A stretch of 64,000 bases of DNA, taken from Colletotrichum lupini. Lineage: Eukaryota; Ascomycota; Sordariomycetes; Glomerellales; Glomerellaceae. The notes under the pieces are model-generated. The model made no database searches. It had not been told where the DNA came from and was given only the letters and a program-made list of their open reading frames with translations. The stretch covers positions 2,666,001 through 2,730,000 of the forward strand of contig NC_064682.1 in NCBI RefSeq assembly GCF_023278565.1, read 5' to 3'. This document shows positions 47,199 to 58,897 of the stretch, piece after piece; position 1 is the stretch's first letter; every line of letters begins with the position of its first letter. The translations under genes and the position numbers were made by a program.

Positions 47199-47718
47199 TG
47201 AAGCGATCGACAAGGTCGAGAAAGGTCTTGTAATGCTCACGGTTGGGAGGAGCGGGGGTGACGGTGAGTTCGTCGATGAAGCGCTTGCGAGCGTCTCCGA
47301 TGGCGATTAATACAGCCTGGACGTGGTGATTCTTGACGTCCGGAAACTCGTCCCATCTCTTCTCCTTGACCAGGCTTCGTAGAGCGGGGACCCAGGCCAG
47401 GTGGTGATTCTGGTCGACCAGGGCGTTCTTGCCGTTGCTGGCAGCAGCGACGACCTTGAAGTACGCGGCTAGAAGATCAGCACCACGACGCGCAATGAGC
47501 TTGGCCATGTCGCGAGTGGAAGTGTCATTCGCGTAGCCCCGGATGAGGAGCTTGAGCTGAGGAGTGCCCGGCTGCGCGATGATGCGACCGTTGTCGCCGA
47601 CTTCGAAGATCAGGCCAGGAATTCGGGTGAGGGCATTCTGGTCGGCGCAGATGGGAGCTGCCTCGCCATTACCCCAGCCTCCAGAGCCGGAAATAATCGG
47701 GCTGCTTCTAAACGACAT
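47167..47718 (-). CDS. Lineage-specific family protein, helical N-terminal domain
   Basis: An intronless 183-residue frame starting MSFRSSPIISGSGGWGNGEA. It contains RIPGLIFEVGDNG, then a helical middle (AKLIARRGADLLAAYFKVV), LAWVPALRSLVKEKRWDEF and DARKRFIDELTVTPAPP, aligning in order with the 15.6-kb protein (KIPGLLF, RRWDVF, DARRHYLLARAP). No signal peptide, membrane segment or catalytic motif is seen. It is the least damaged copy of this domain in the window: no internal stop, normal codon use. Its stop TAA (47169-47167) lies inside the next ORF. The function of the family is unknown; its repetition next to transposons points to a lineage-expanded accessory gene. Confidence 0.6.
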   Translation of the reverse strand: MSFRSSPIISGSGGWGNGEAAPICADQNALTRIPGLIFEVGDNGRIIAQPGTPQLKLLIRGYANDTSTRDMAKLIARRGADLLAAYFKVVAAASNGKNALVDQNHHLAWVPALRSLVKEKRWDEFPDVKNHHVQAVLIAIGDARKRFIDELTVTPAPPNREHYKTFLDLVDRFNVDRIGQTGS

Positions 47719-49927
47719 GATCTACATGGGGTTATTACTCGAAGGCCGGACGGAGAGATCTGGGAGAGGGATCAAATTACTCTAGTCTTGAGTCGGGATG
47801 GTTGATGCAGACTGATCGGTTCTTGGTTGAGTAACGGTTCGAAGAAGGTCGAGTGAAAAGGATGAGAGAAGAGTGTCCAATAGAGGAAAGGTGCGATGAG
47901 TTTTGCGATGCGAGGTGATGCAAAGTCGCGGTGTTGAGGAGGGTGGGTGGAGGGGAAGGTGTTGTGGGAAACAAGAAGTGAGGTCAGGAAAGGTTAATGT
48001 TGTGGGAAAATTTCAAAAGTCCGGGAAGCAGGACTGTAGGCGGTGGGAGGAATTATTCAGAGCAGAAGGTGCGTTGACCGCCCAGACTATCCAGAAGTGA
48101 ATATGATTTGGTTCATCTAGACGCGTTGGGCGTTTTTGCTTGGTTTTCACCTGTTAGACCGCGACGATGAGTGAAATCAGGAAGGAGCCTTTACATCCAC
48201 GTGATACCTGCCCAAGAAGTTCCCAAAGTCAAAGGATCATGGCCAGAGTCGAGCCAAGACTTTCGCAAGTCCAGGTTTGCCAATTTCTTTGTCGATTCAT
48301 ACAAACAGATTTTGAAGTGTTGAAGCTGAACGTTGGTTACATTACACTCTCTCAATCAGCCTTCAATCCGTCCAATAAGCGACTTCCTGTACGCCAAATA
48401 ATCAATGCCATCTCGATATCTCCAGAAATCTCTGCAAACCTCTTCTGAGCTTGCCCAGCTGTATCTACTGGTGATTCAATAATGGCTAAGTATTGTTGGA
48501 ACACGGTTCACATAGATCCCAGAATTCCCAGGGAGCTTCGGCGTATGGACTAAGGGACGGGAGAATGGGACATCCCTGGCGCTATGACTTTGTCACTCGC
48601 CTTTGATTCACGACTCTGCTCCTTTGCTTCATTAAACACATCCATCATGTCATTTTCAGATCCCCTTTTAAGATCTCTCCCGGCCGGAACATGTCTTTAG
48701 CCTTTGTGGCCAGCACGACGAGGAAGAATGGTCACTATAGGATCATAAGGCGGAGAAATTGATTGCTCTCATCACTTGCAAACGCTGCTCGGAAATGAAG
48801 GTCAGGCGAGTTGGCTTATCGTACCTTACCTTAGTTAACATGATAGAGGTTGAACCAACAGTCGAGGCAAGAGGCAATCCAAAGCCACGTGACAAAGTAG
48901 AATATTCACTGGGCAGTCGTGTTGTGACTGCCTAGTATTCCTGTGGAGTGGGGAAGGGGGGTATATAGGGACAAAAAATGCTCAAAATGTCAACCCAGTA
49001 GAGAGGAAGATGTTTTCACCCTGGAAGTGACTTACCGCCGGAAGATGGTTGAGCGGTTGACGTCCCGTGGAGACTGGCATTCGATTGCCCAATTTGTATG
49101 GCCATCTGGAAATCTCGTGGGTTCGAATCACCCTCAGCGCTCTGCGTCCATTTCTTTTTTTCCTTCTTCCTATCCTGTTGGGCCTGGTTCTCTATCCTGA
49201 CTGTTTCTTTGAAGTGTTGCCGACATTCTTGAAAGACGAATGATACTCTTCTTGTTTTCTCTATTGCTCAATGTGAACAGCATTTCTGATGCACCCATCA
49301 CGTGGATACAAACCCTCACGTACATATGAGGCTGACCAAAGTCTCATCGCTTACAGATGCGCCCCGAAGAAACGGTCCAAGGCGTGGGGCAAACTTTACC
49401 CGAAAAGCCAATACCCCCGGCCCTTCATTTCCTTGGCTCCTGCGTGCCGAAGATCCACCTCCCGATGAACTTCCTCCGTCTTGGCAAAGGCAAATGGGAC
49501 ATCCGCATGATGTCTTCCCGAGTGTCCCTTCAAACCAAAAAACCCGATAGTATGGATCGCGTATCTTGCCATGGGAATTTCAAAAAGATATCACCGCAAC
49601 GCCAAAAGAGACGCTCGGTTTCGCTCCACTATCAACCTTCGGGCTGAGGCCCTGGGCCTTGTGGATCGCCATCTCCACGAATCCATCCCGCGAATGTAAC
49701 CACATCTCCGCCCCTTGGAGAATTCCTTGGACCAACAATCTCGAGAAATGGAGCCCCGAAAGAATCTCGACCTTTGGGCGGCCGCCATCAAAAACCCCAG
49801 TCGACAGCCCCCGTCATCGCCGGATACTTAACAACCATGACCCCGATCTCCGTCAACCACAGCGTCGCACTCGATCCATCCTCTTAGTCGTATCCCTCAA
49901 CCTTGGGCCGTCCCTCTCCGCGCAAAG
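47719..49927. other. 2.2-kb intergenic region with a tRNA-like sequence
   Basis: Apart from the tRNA-like site at 49.04-49.16 kb, only motif-free short frames are present. Frames at 49.3-49.97 kb overlap the start of the hydrolase gene and read as its leader region. Confidence 0.4.
49039..49161 (+). tRNA. tRNA-like (class II) sequence or tRNA pseudogene
   Basis: An A-box-like word TGGTTGAGCGG (49,046-49,056) is followed 63 nt later by a perfect B box GGTTCGAATC (49,120-49,129) and then by seven T (49,155-49,161), a Pol III terminator. The spacing would fit a Ser/Leu-type tRNA with a long arm or intron. The T stem (GTGGG versus CACCC) and the acceptor stem do not pair well, so a functional tRNA is doubtful; a pseudogene or other Pol III transcript is possible. 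Confidence 0.3.
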
Positions 49928-51106
49928 ATGGTCCGCATCTCAATCGCCTCAATTCTCTCCCTCGGTGTCGTAGCCACACGGGCCCTAGCCACAGGGAACT
50001 GCACCGGCGTCAACGCAATCAGCACGAAATGCGCCTCCAAAGAAGCCGCCCACACCCGCGACTTCTTCTACGTTGGAGGCCGCTACATCGAGACAACTTC
50101 GGGAAACGTCACAGTCGACCAGCTCTACGTCGAAAAACTAGTTCCTGTCACCACCAGCCGGACCCGCCGCCGTGGCACTATCACAACACCAAAACCTATT
50201 GTCTTCTTCCACGGAGGCGGAACAACAGGCGTAACATGGCTCAATACACCCGACAACCGCCCAGGCTGGGCAACCTACTTCCTACGACAAGGCCACACAG
50301 TCTACCTCGTCGATACCGCCGCCATCGGCCGCTCGACAGAGAACAACCTCGCGAATTTCACCATGATCGCCGGCACAGCGGCCGAGGGCGTGGAAAAGGG
50401 GTTCACGCACGTCGAGGCATACGGCGCCTATCCGCAAGCTGTCCTCCATACCCAGTGGCCCGGCACTGGGCGAAAAGGCGACCCAACATTTGAGCAGTTC
50501 AAAAAGACTATCCTCCCGCTGTCTACAAGCTGGGTTCCGCAGGAACACGCTCTTCGCGCGTCGGGTTGCGAGCTTCTTTCGCTGCTGGGCGAGAAGGCGT
50601 ATCTCATCTCGCACTCCATCGGCGCCCGCGCCCCGATTCTTCTATCGAATGATTGTCCGGAGTACATTGCAGGAAACATCAACCTCGAAGGCACGACAGT
50701 CCCGTTCTGGTCATTCGAGAGCCGCTCGGCGACGAACGCGTGGGGGTTGACGAATACGCCTCTCGACTACGATCCACCCGCCGCCAGCGCGGCGGAGCTC
50801 GAGACCGAGGTTGTGGGGAACGATACGCTTGCGCATCGGAGTTGTTACCGGCAAAAGGAGCCGGCACGGCAACTGCCCAAGATTGCGAGCGTGCCGTATT
50901 TGATGGTTACGACGGAGGCGAGTGTACATGTCACGTATGATCACTGTACTGTGGATTATCTGAAGCAGGTTGGTGGGCAGCCGGAATGGATCAAGCTGGG
51001 GGAGATTGGGATCCGTGGGAATGGGCATTTTATGCACTTGGAGAAGAATAGTTTGGAGATTGCGGCGGTGGTTAACAACTGGATTCAGGAGAAGGAAGGG
51101 GCTTGA
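49928..51106 (+). CDS. Secreted alpha/beta-hydrolase fold protein
   Basis: An intronless 392-residue protein. The signal peptide MVRISIASILSLGVVATRALA is followed by CTGV and a conserved-looking N-terminal strand (RDFFYVGGRYIE). The oxyanion segment FFHGGG (93-98) and the nucleophile elbow ISHSIGAR with Ser230 are clear; Asn/Glu at 252-254 (NLEG) and His367 in GNGHFMH can complete the triad. The central region GWATYFLRQGHTVYLVDTAAIGRS is the usual strand-helix after the oxyanion loop. The elbow has S-x-S-x-G instead of G-x-S-x-G, a known variant. Several N-glycosylation sites (NCT, NVT, NFT, NDT) fit secretion. This resembles the fungal AB-hydrolase family with lipase/esterase annotations; the substrate is unknown. 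Start chosen for the signal peptide. Confidence 0.88.
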   Translation: MVRISIASILSLGVVATRALATGNCTGVNAISTKCASKEAAHTRDFFYVGGRYIETTSGNVTVDQLYVEKLVPVTTSRTRRRGTITTPKPIVFFHGGGTTGVTWLNTPDNRPGWATYFLRQGHTVYLVDTAAIGRSTENNLANFTMIAGTAAEGVEKGFTHVEAYGAYPQAVLHTQWPGTGRKGDPTFEQFKKTILPLSTSWVPQEHALRASGCELLSLLGEKAYLISHSIGARAPILLSNDCPEYIAGNINLEGTTVPFWSFESRSATNAWGLTNTPLDYDPPAASAAELETEVVGNDTLAHRSCYRQKEPARQLPKIASVPYLMVTTEASVHVTYDHCTVDYLKQVGGQPEWIKLGEIGIRGNGHFMHLEKNSLEIAAVVNNWIQEKEGA

Positions 51107-52041
51107 TAACGTGAGGAAAAGAGCGTGGTGTCGCCCTTCCCGAAAGAATAAGAAAGATGGCTGAGTTGAGGAAGGAAATTCGAGCCTGAGAGGCCCATGA
51201 GTTTCTTCAAGCCAGCATACGATGTCGATGTGTAACTATGATACTGTCGAAAGGCATTAAGTAAGTTTCAGGCCTGAGGGCTATTTTCATAGCTGGATTG
51301 CTCTGATTTCTCGTGGACAGGAGAGGTCCGCGCTCACCACTGACAGAAGAGAATTGTCGGAATGCTACAAGACCATAGTAGTCTGCTAGTCCTATCCTAA
51401 AGCTGGGGCCATGATGTCGAGAAGGATAACATCTAGATCGGGATGGGCCTCCATAACATCGGGGCATCCAGACCGAATAAACTGGTTCTTGGGGTAAAAC
51501 AATGTGAGGGCTTATGAAACTGTCTAAATTAATTCAGTAAATATGGGACAGGAAATTCTAAGTGACAGAAGAGCTATTCCCAATCAAAAGTGATAATGTA
51601 TACCAGCGCGGATTGGCAGAGGTTCGGGATCCGGAAGATGTACGGCGCTACATGCGCCGATGTAATGTAGGGATGTTTAACTGCAGTAAGGGGGAGAATA
51701 GGGGGTTCTTGAGCTGGTTTGGGCACAGCACCTTAAGAGAGGAGACAATTATCCGCTCAAGGAAGGATTATAGTAAATATTGTAAGGTGAAAAAGTATAG
51801 GTCTGAGTGTGACCAGCATTGCTTTGGTTCTGGCTGATATAAATACACACCATACTTGGCACACGTACCAAGCTACTAAAACATAAAATGAAATGAAGAC
51901 AATGTTGTATAGAAACAAAGGGGATAGAAATCGATTTTGACCACCCAGGGATATCACACGCTAGATCCTAAAAGAGTATATATATATCATCAAAAAAACT
52001 TCCGTCGTAGTAAAGCTTCGCCGACGACAACTGTTACATTG
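51107..52041. other. Convergent intergenic region, no gene seen
   Basis: Between the hydrolase (plus) and RGS gene (minus) 3' ends. A 91-codon plus frame at 51,562-51,837 has no recognisable motif and is not supported. Confidence 0.4.
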
Positions 52042-53588
52042 TTACATCCGGTGCACCACCGTCTGCGACCAGATCGGCAGGAAAATGAAGATCAACGTGC
52101 TCAAGCACGCAAAGACCGCACCGCCAACCATGGCCTGGAGGACAATCTTGTGCTGGAGCCTGCGCAGGTGGACATCCTTGACACGAATCTTGCGATCAAA
52201 GATCATCATTCGCGAGACAAACTTCATAAGACCAGAACGTTGCGATAGAAGAGAGGCGCTGTCGTCGAAGCGTTCCCAGGGCAGGGGCTGACGTCTCGTG
52301 AAGAGCAGCAAGAAGAAACAGCTACCTCGCAGGCCGGAGAAGATGAGAGACATGCCGACGAACCACATTGGCCAGGGGGCAAAGGCGTTCCACCGGCTGT
52401 TGGCGCCCATGAAAGGGACGAAGGCCTTGAGGAGCACGCAGAGGAAGCCGCCGATGGTGAGGGCGATGCCGACGCTGGTAGCCATGCAGAGAGTCTCGAA
52501 GGTTCCGTTGGAGACACCGAGGCGGACAAAGTTGCGGTGGGAGCAGTTCTTCAGGAGTCCGTATACGTGATCTGCGATTGGCTTGAGGTGGATCGGGTCG
52601 GAGGAGTGCTGCAGGTTGAGAAGGGCGGTATCGCGAAGCGCAGGCGGGATGTTGAGCTCCTTCTCGGCTCCAGGGACGAGGAATGTGTTCACGACGGCGT
52701 TGAGCTCGACGCGGTATGCCGAGTTCGGGGCGATGCGAGTAGGGATAACTGCTGGGACATTGCTGGCGCAGATGGGCTTGGCACAGGCGTTGGCCCAGGA
52801 CTTGATGCGGTCGCGACCGTTCGGGCCGACTTTGCTGTTGGGCCTGCACGCGGCTTCCGGAGCGATGAGGTGAACGATGTTGGTCATGGTCTCGTTGGCT
52901 TTGAATAAGTTAGCTACTGCTGAGGATGTAAAGAAATGGAGGAATAACACTCACCTGCTTCGGGATCACACTCAAACTCAGACATCTGGATAGAGGGAAG
53001 CTTCATGCCCGCTGCATCAACAGCACTGTCTGCCATACTGTCTCGTGATGAAGACGACTGGTCGATATCCTTCTCGATAGGGAAGTTGTTGAGACTTCCA
53101 GTTTTTGCGTACGATCCTTCATAGTTGCGGAACCTGCGAGGACAGTCAGACCATGACTCATGCAATCGTGTCAATGGCTGAAGTATCACTTACCAGACGA
53201 AGAATTCAAGATTCTCGGGCGAGAACTCGATGTACTTGAGGTACATGTAGAAGTCATACAACGACATTGGCGAGCCTTAAATAAAACAAAGATCGGCCTT
53301 TGACCATAGAGTCGGTCGCAGCATGGCTTGAGAGGCATGCTTACAGGTTTGGTTGTTCAGAACTCTCTCCAAACTTAACCGTGCTGGAATAGGACTCTTA
53401 TCTCTCCCGTCCCTACTCAAGGGCCTCCTTCCGGTCCGAATGGCGGTGGCATACTCCTTGAAGTGCCTATACTCCGGCTTCTTGTACCAAATCAACCAGT
53501 CGGGGAACAGGCGTGAGATCTTGGATGATGCCGCCGATTTATCCTCCTCTTCCTCCCGCTTGGTATTTCGTTCCTTGGCGGCGTCCAT
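52042..53588 (-). CDS. RGS-domain protein with C-terminal transmembrane segments
   Basis: Four exons (53588-53345, 53275-53194, 53133-52955, 52898-52042) with introns of 68, 60 and 56 nt join in frame to 453 residues. The basic/acidic N-terminus is cytosolic. From about residue 74 the RGS start is clear (LSLERVLNNQTCSPMSLYDF, then YLKYIEFSPENLEFFVWFRN). A low-complexity insertion (residues about 118-168) interrupts the domain, and its second half resumes with NTFLVPGAEKELNIPPALRD and ends HVYGLLKNCSHRNFVRLG. Three strongly hydrophobic segments follow (CMATSVGIALTIGGFLCVLL; WFVGMSLIFSGLRGSCFFLL; AMVGGAVFACLSTLIFIFLP). Such proteins accelerate GTP hydrolysis by G-alpha subunits and here would be membrane-anchored. 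The closest fungal types are membrane RGS proteins of the Rax1/RgsB sort; I cannot decide which. Confidence 0.85.
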
Positions 53589-56500
53589 GTTGAAGAGATC
53601 GTGCTGAAGAATGTACAGATGCTGTGTGTACGACCGAGTTGTGTCGAAACAATATATGATAGGGTAGGGACAAGGGACGCCTTGACATTGATAGCGGACG
53701 AACCTTCCCCATCATATATCAGAGTCTTCTTCATTTTAGCGCCATTCTGTATCTGCATGTGCCGCGGGGCGCTCGATGCAGGCTTGCAGCAGATCAGACC
53801 GGGAGTCCCACGACTGATTCCATGTCAGGGCCCTTTGGCTCGACCAGGCTAGGAGATAGCTCCACCTACTCCAGGTCTGCTGCAGACAAACTACGTAGTA
53901 CGCGCAATGCACAGACAGTCCCACCGGTACTTCACCAGGGAAGAACGAGTCGAGCGGCGTGATTCGGTCAGTAGCATCCGTTAGGGTGCTTTGCAGACGC
54001 CCAGTCGGCAGGAAAAGCCTCTTGCCTCTCTCCTCCGTCTATTCATGTCTCATGACGACTGGCCAATGGCGGTGCGAGCGGAGGAGACGCCACGGCCGGC
54101 TGGTTGTGAAAGAGGCTTGCGCCCTTTAATCCAAACTTGGGATGCCTCGGGACGTAGGGGATTCCGGACGAGTCGGCGAACCAACTGATTCCAGCGTGGA
54201 CGAGTCAAAGCGGCTTGGTGTCAAGGTACCTTTTTCTAGTATGATAGTTAGCGCCTTGCACTACTCTGCGCTGGGCTGGAGAATTCCTCACGCTGGTGCC
54301 AGATTTTGCAGCCAGTGCTGGTGCTTCATGGCAATGTATTTGTGGAGGAAACCCTTGGATGATCGAGGACCCCTCGGATGCGGCGAGACAGGGAACCCGC
54401 AGCTTTAGTTTCCTCCGTTGGTAAGGTCTCGCAGCCAATCCTGCTCGTGTCCGTGTTGTGGAGGGTTTAGGCCGATCAGAATCTTGTTTGTCTTTGCTAA
54501 TGTCGACAGGAGCAAACAAAGGAATCGACAATTTGACCCCCTTCGCCCCCGTAGCAGACTCCCAAATCCGGCCGTGTTTGCTGTACGTAAGCTATGAATG
54601 GGCGGGCTGTCAGATTGTGCCGACCCAGTAATCAGAGTTCGAGGCATGCTCGAAAACCGGGGATGCCAGAGTCATTGTCAAAGGACGAGTAGATTAGCGG
54701 AGCAAAGATCGGAAATTCTTTCGCCATTGTTCGCATCCTCTTGGTTGGAAAGGTGAGGCGGTGCAGGATTTTCTTCTGCCCGCCGAGAATGACAATGATA
54801 GGACGGGCGGGTTGGAGGACGACGCGAACGCACACACACACACATAATGAACGCAGAGCAAGACTTGGAGAGATTGCGGTGCTCTGCAGACGGATTCGGA
54901 GGGCCGACGGAAGGGTTTGGTGATTGGCAAGTCTCGGGCGGGACGATCTCCTCGTGGGATTCTTCAGGTAACCGGACCGGCCTATGCTGCTTCGCGCCTT
55001 AGCTTCAGAGTAACAAATTCTTATCGACGGCGCCAGATGCGGTGATGCGGAGAGAAGCGTAGGAAGATGCAAGGTTACCAAGTGGGAGAGAGACGTCGAG
55101 CTTGGAGACGCAGGGGTCGCAACCTAAGAGGTGGTGTGCATTGGTCGTAAGGGAGAAGGCGGCGCGGCACTGGAGGGGGGGCCGGGGGGCAAGCCGGCGA
55201 ATTGAGCAGTGAGCACGAGAGATTTGGGTGTGAACCTGCGCAAGGGCCGCCTGCCCTGCCTTAACAATTTTAGCCACAACACTGAAAGGTGCGGTACGTA
55301 CTGCACGTACCTTTCCATAATTCCGCGATACCTTTTTTTTCGGCCTCATTTCCTGCCTGAGGTGACAGGAGTTGAGTGCAGTGACATCGATAAGGTACGT
55401 ATTCGGGCGAGGTATCTTATCCCCGATGATCTTCGGCTTCCTCTTCATCCTCCTCCTCTGCAACCATCTTCATCTGCGTCGTTTCGTGTCCATCTCCCTA
55501 CCTGAACCCAGCGTCACATTTCAGCTGACAACGCTGCTGCAGTCGATCATCTGTGCCGAACGCTTGGGTTTGCATTTCGCATTCTCTCCGCTGCATACAC
55601 GGGCCATTGGTTCTCGCCCCTGGACTGTACGACCGGGACACCACCCAATTCTCTGGACGTGCAAACAGGAACACGGCCTTCCGCACCAACAACGACGGCC
55701 ATCCCATCACTTGGTCCAAGCAGACCAGACAACGAGCAGCAAGCAGCAAGCAAGAGCGTTTGCTCTCTCAAGTAAGGACTATGCTGCCGATCAGATCAAT
55801 TGGGATTAGCCTCGGCAAGGATTATGCAGCTATCGTACGAGTGAGACACGAATTATCGATTCACACCAAGCTGACTTTGCCCACTTGCTGGCACTTGAGA
55901 GTCATGCAATTTTCACCACTACGGCATGTTTGCCCTTTTCTCCCAAGTCTTCCATCTCTTAACCTCTCGGTCGCCCTCTTCACTGGTTCCTATCCCTTTG
56001 AAGATGTCTCTCCCTACGTCTAGCTAACCAATATCCTCCATCTATTGAACTAGGTCACGCACTTCACCTGAGGGGTAACACCACACTGCTGCTTTAGCTT
56101 CGAGTTGCATGGGCTGATAAGCGGCGGCCCGAGTGTTTTTGGTCTTCAACAATTAGCTCGAACCTTTACCTTCTCCACGTTCAGAATCCCTAGATTGTTC
56201 TTCTTCAGCGATCGGCACGCACATTTTCCGGACCTTCAGCTCGCGCTCGCGTCGCGGTCAGCATCACCACTTTCTTCAACTTAAGCCACCCGTACGACAT
56301 CTCAAGTACCCTCAGCGGCAGCGACTTCAGAAGCGCTGTGTTACCACAGCTAGCGCAGGTTTGGCAACGCGGTCACCTGCGTAGGTACCACCGGCCATCA
56401 CGGCGGCGGCGGCATACCGCGCTTCCGTAAACGGTGTAGGCCTGCGAGGCAATCAAGGCCGGTTTGTGCAACCAACTGCCTCAGCCTTTTTTGTTGATTT

Positions 56501-57900
56501 TGACTCTGTGGCTCTATCTCGTCTCGTCTGTCTTTGTCGTGACTGCGGAGGGTGCTACAGATCGTTTCCCATTTGATCTGTCATACCCCGCTGCATCGGG
56601 GATGGCGTCTGCGAGATGGCTTCAAAAGAGTTTGCTTGTTTCTGACTGAGTATAGCCATCATGACGTTGGAAAGCCACCACAGATCGAACTGCCCCCTCT
56701 CATCTCCCTCGGTAGTCGGCTGTCAAACTGCGCGGGCTGCCTATCCTGGAATGAAGCCTCTCGGAGTTGGCTCGATCCCGGCGGCGCCGCCGCCGCGAGA
56801 CTAGGAAGCCAAGGCGCTCCTGATGTTGGCCTTTCAGCACGCCGTCCCCTATGCAAGCGCATAAGCAAGCAAGCAAGCTGATGCATATTCTCAAAGCCAC
56901 ACTGTGAGCGAAGGATCTTGACAACCAACGGCTCTCAGGGCTCTCTATCCTTAGATCGCGATCGGACATTCGGGTCACTCTTTTCTTTATTCACGGTTGA
57001 GTCGTTCTCCTCTCTCAGGGCATTACATGGCAAGTCGGGGCTTGAGTAAGCTCATGGACAACAGCTCCGGACGGATCGCTGAAGATCCGGATGCGTCCGG
57101 TGATCACGTCTTCAAGACTTGGCTAGTAACTACAATCCGGAAATCCAGTAGGTATCTATCCTCACTGGCATGAAACTGAAGCCACTTCGAGCCCTTTCTA
57201 GTGGACGGGACCGATGAAGTTGACCGTTACTAATCGTCAGCATTTTCCTTTTGGGGGGACCTGCGCGGGTGGCCACTCAGGTAACGATCCTTTTGTGGCC
57301 CAATGCCAGGCTTCATTGCCATGGGCTATTGCCGTAGTTAACACAAGATAAGCTGCATGACAGTCGCAAATGCCCACGAGGATCAAATAATGACCTCCTG
57401 CGTGCAGAGGGCGAATAGCCGTACTACATCTATTTCCGTCCATTGTACCCAGTCGGGCGTACCTTCTGAATCGTGTGCGTCAGGTTGTCAATACAGCTTC
57501 CGGCCGGCCCCCAGAACCTCTCGGAGCCGGACCCCATCTTCTATCCGCCGTCGTCGATCCCGGCTGAGTCTTCGAAACTCTTCAAGTCGGCCCATCGTTG
57601 CGAGCAACTTAACCTCAATTACGTTATCCGTATAACTCGGAACATCGACCATGGACTTGGCGGCAGCCCCCGCAGCGTCGCATCAACCCGTATTCCGGGC
57701 AGGGGCCGATGGCCTTTCTAGGAAGGCCTAAGCCTGCCGATGCTTGGCTTGGTGACCATCACCAACTCCATTGCGATAGACACCTTCCTCTTCAAGTCTC
57801 GCAGAAGATGGACGTTTAAACCCGCAGCCCGCTGTCTTCAGTGCCTGCTACATTTCGGAGAACGAGCGTTCTCCTGAACCGCACGACTATCGCTGCCGCC
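53589..57900. other. 4.3-kb divergent intergenic region
   Basis: The longest gene-free stretch of ordinary composition. Many frames of 60-156 codons occur on both strands with no motif or splice structure. A CA dinucleotide repeat lies near 54,832-54,845 (CACACACACACACA). It may hold long 5' leaders and promoters for the flanking divergent genes (RGS and metalloprotease), but nothing specific can be supported. Confidence 0.4.
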
Positions 57901-58897
57901 ATGAGATTGAAGTCCCTGCTGACCAGCTTTGCCGGCTTGGCGACGGCATCACTAGTACTGGCCCAGGAGAAGTGCGGTTCAGAGCAGCCAGGGCCCGAAG
58001 CCTATGAAGCTGCCGTGTCTTTCCGCGCAGCCCAGCGTGCAGAAGGGCTATCAGCTTCATTCCTTCATAAGCGCGCGGAGGGCCTGCTCGTTTCGACGTA
58101 TCTGCATGTTATCGAAGACGAGGCTCATAGAGGGTTTGTCACCGATACGATGATCAGCGATCAGGTGCGGCATGAATCCAACCCCCGTACAAGGCTACAA
58201 AGTCCAGAAATTGATCTTGGGTGAAACAGATGAGGGTTCTCAACGACACCTTCGCCCCTCACAATATCCAATTCCTCGTCAAAGAAATTACCCACACGGT
58301 GAACGACGCCTGGACAACACAAGCCCGCATCAAGGAGAAAGCAGAGACACTCCGTCGAGGCGCCTATGACGACCTCAACATCTACTTCGAGACAGGCATG
58401 ATGACCAACCCCAACTCCGCGACGGGAATCTGCAGCTTCCCCGTTGAGGACCCCTGGAACACGGGCATTAATGGCACATCGTGGTATACCTTCGACGGCT
58501 GCCACGTCAGTGTCGGCACGATGCCCGGCGGGCCGGGGGTGCCGTGGGACCCGGAGGATAACTTGGGCAAGACGGCGACGCATGAGGTAGGGCACTGGTT
58601 TGGGCTTTTCCATGTGTTTGAGGGGTTTGATTGTGAAGGAGAAGGTGACTTGATTGATGATACGCCGGCGACCAAGGTTGCTACTGTTGGGTGTCCGGCG
58701 AGTCAAGATTCTTGTCCTGAGAAGCCTGGAGTGGATCCCATTCATAATTATATGGATTACACGAAGCATGCATGGTAAGAATGGCCTACTCGGAGTGCTG
58801 AGGTTTCGAAGCTAATGTCAGCAGTCTTTCGGAGTTTACTCCTTTGCAGGAAGAACGCATGTATCGATCTTTCAACACCTTAAGGCTAGGTCGATAA
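57901..58897 (+). CDS. Secreted M43 (pappalysin-like) zinc metalloprotease
   Basis: Exons 57901-58164, 58230-58774 and 58825-58897 give 293 residues, normal for fungal M43B enzymes. The signal peptide is MRLKSLLTSFAGLATASLVLA. The second exon starts MRVLNDTFAPHNIQF, matching the family's VLNDAFAPHGISF. The zinc site HEVGHWFGLFH gives His206, Glu207, His210 and His216; the family sequence D-x-I-D-D-T-P and the Met-turn NYMDYTKHAC follow. The last small exon completes the family ending FTPLQEERMYRSF. Cysteines in GICSF, DGCHVS, FDCEGEG, VGCPASQDSCPE and HAC fit disulfides of a secreted enzyme. The first intron has a slightly unusual donor (GTGCGG). It acts outside the cell on proteins; related fungal enzymes are linked to nutrient release and host interaction. 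Confidence 0.92.

Noticed and set aside
46542..47201. A 219-codon plus-strand frame rich in Leu/Gly/Asp
   Set aside because: Exact antisense shadow of the Gln/Lys/Ala-rich coiled-coil ORF.
49903..50493. A 196-codon Arg/His/Pro-rich plus frame
   Set aside because: Out-of-frame shadow of the alpha/beta-hydrolase gene.
54632..56023. Several 75-156 codon frames in the divergent intergenic region
   Set aside because: No motif and mutually overlapping on both strands; the longest (55,553-56,023) reads as low-complexity leader-like sequence.
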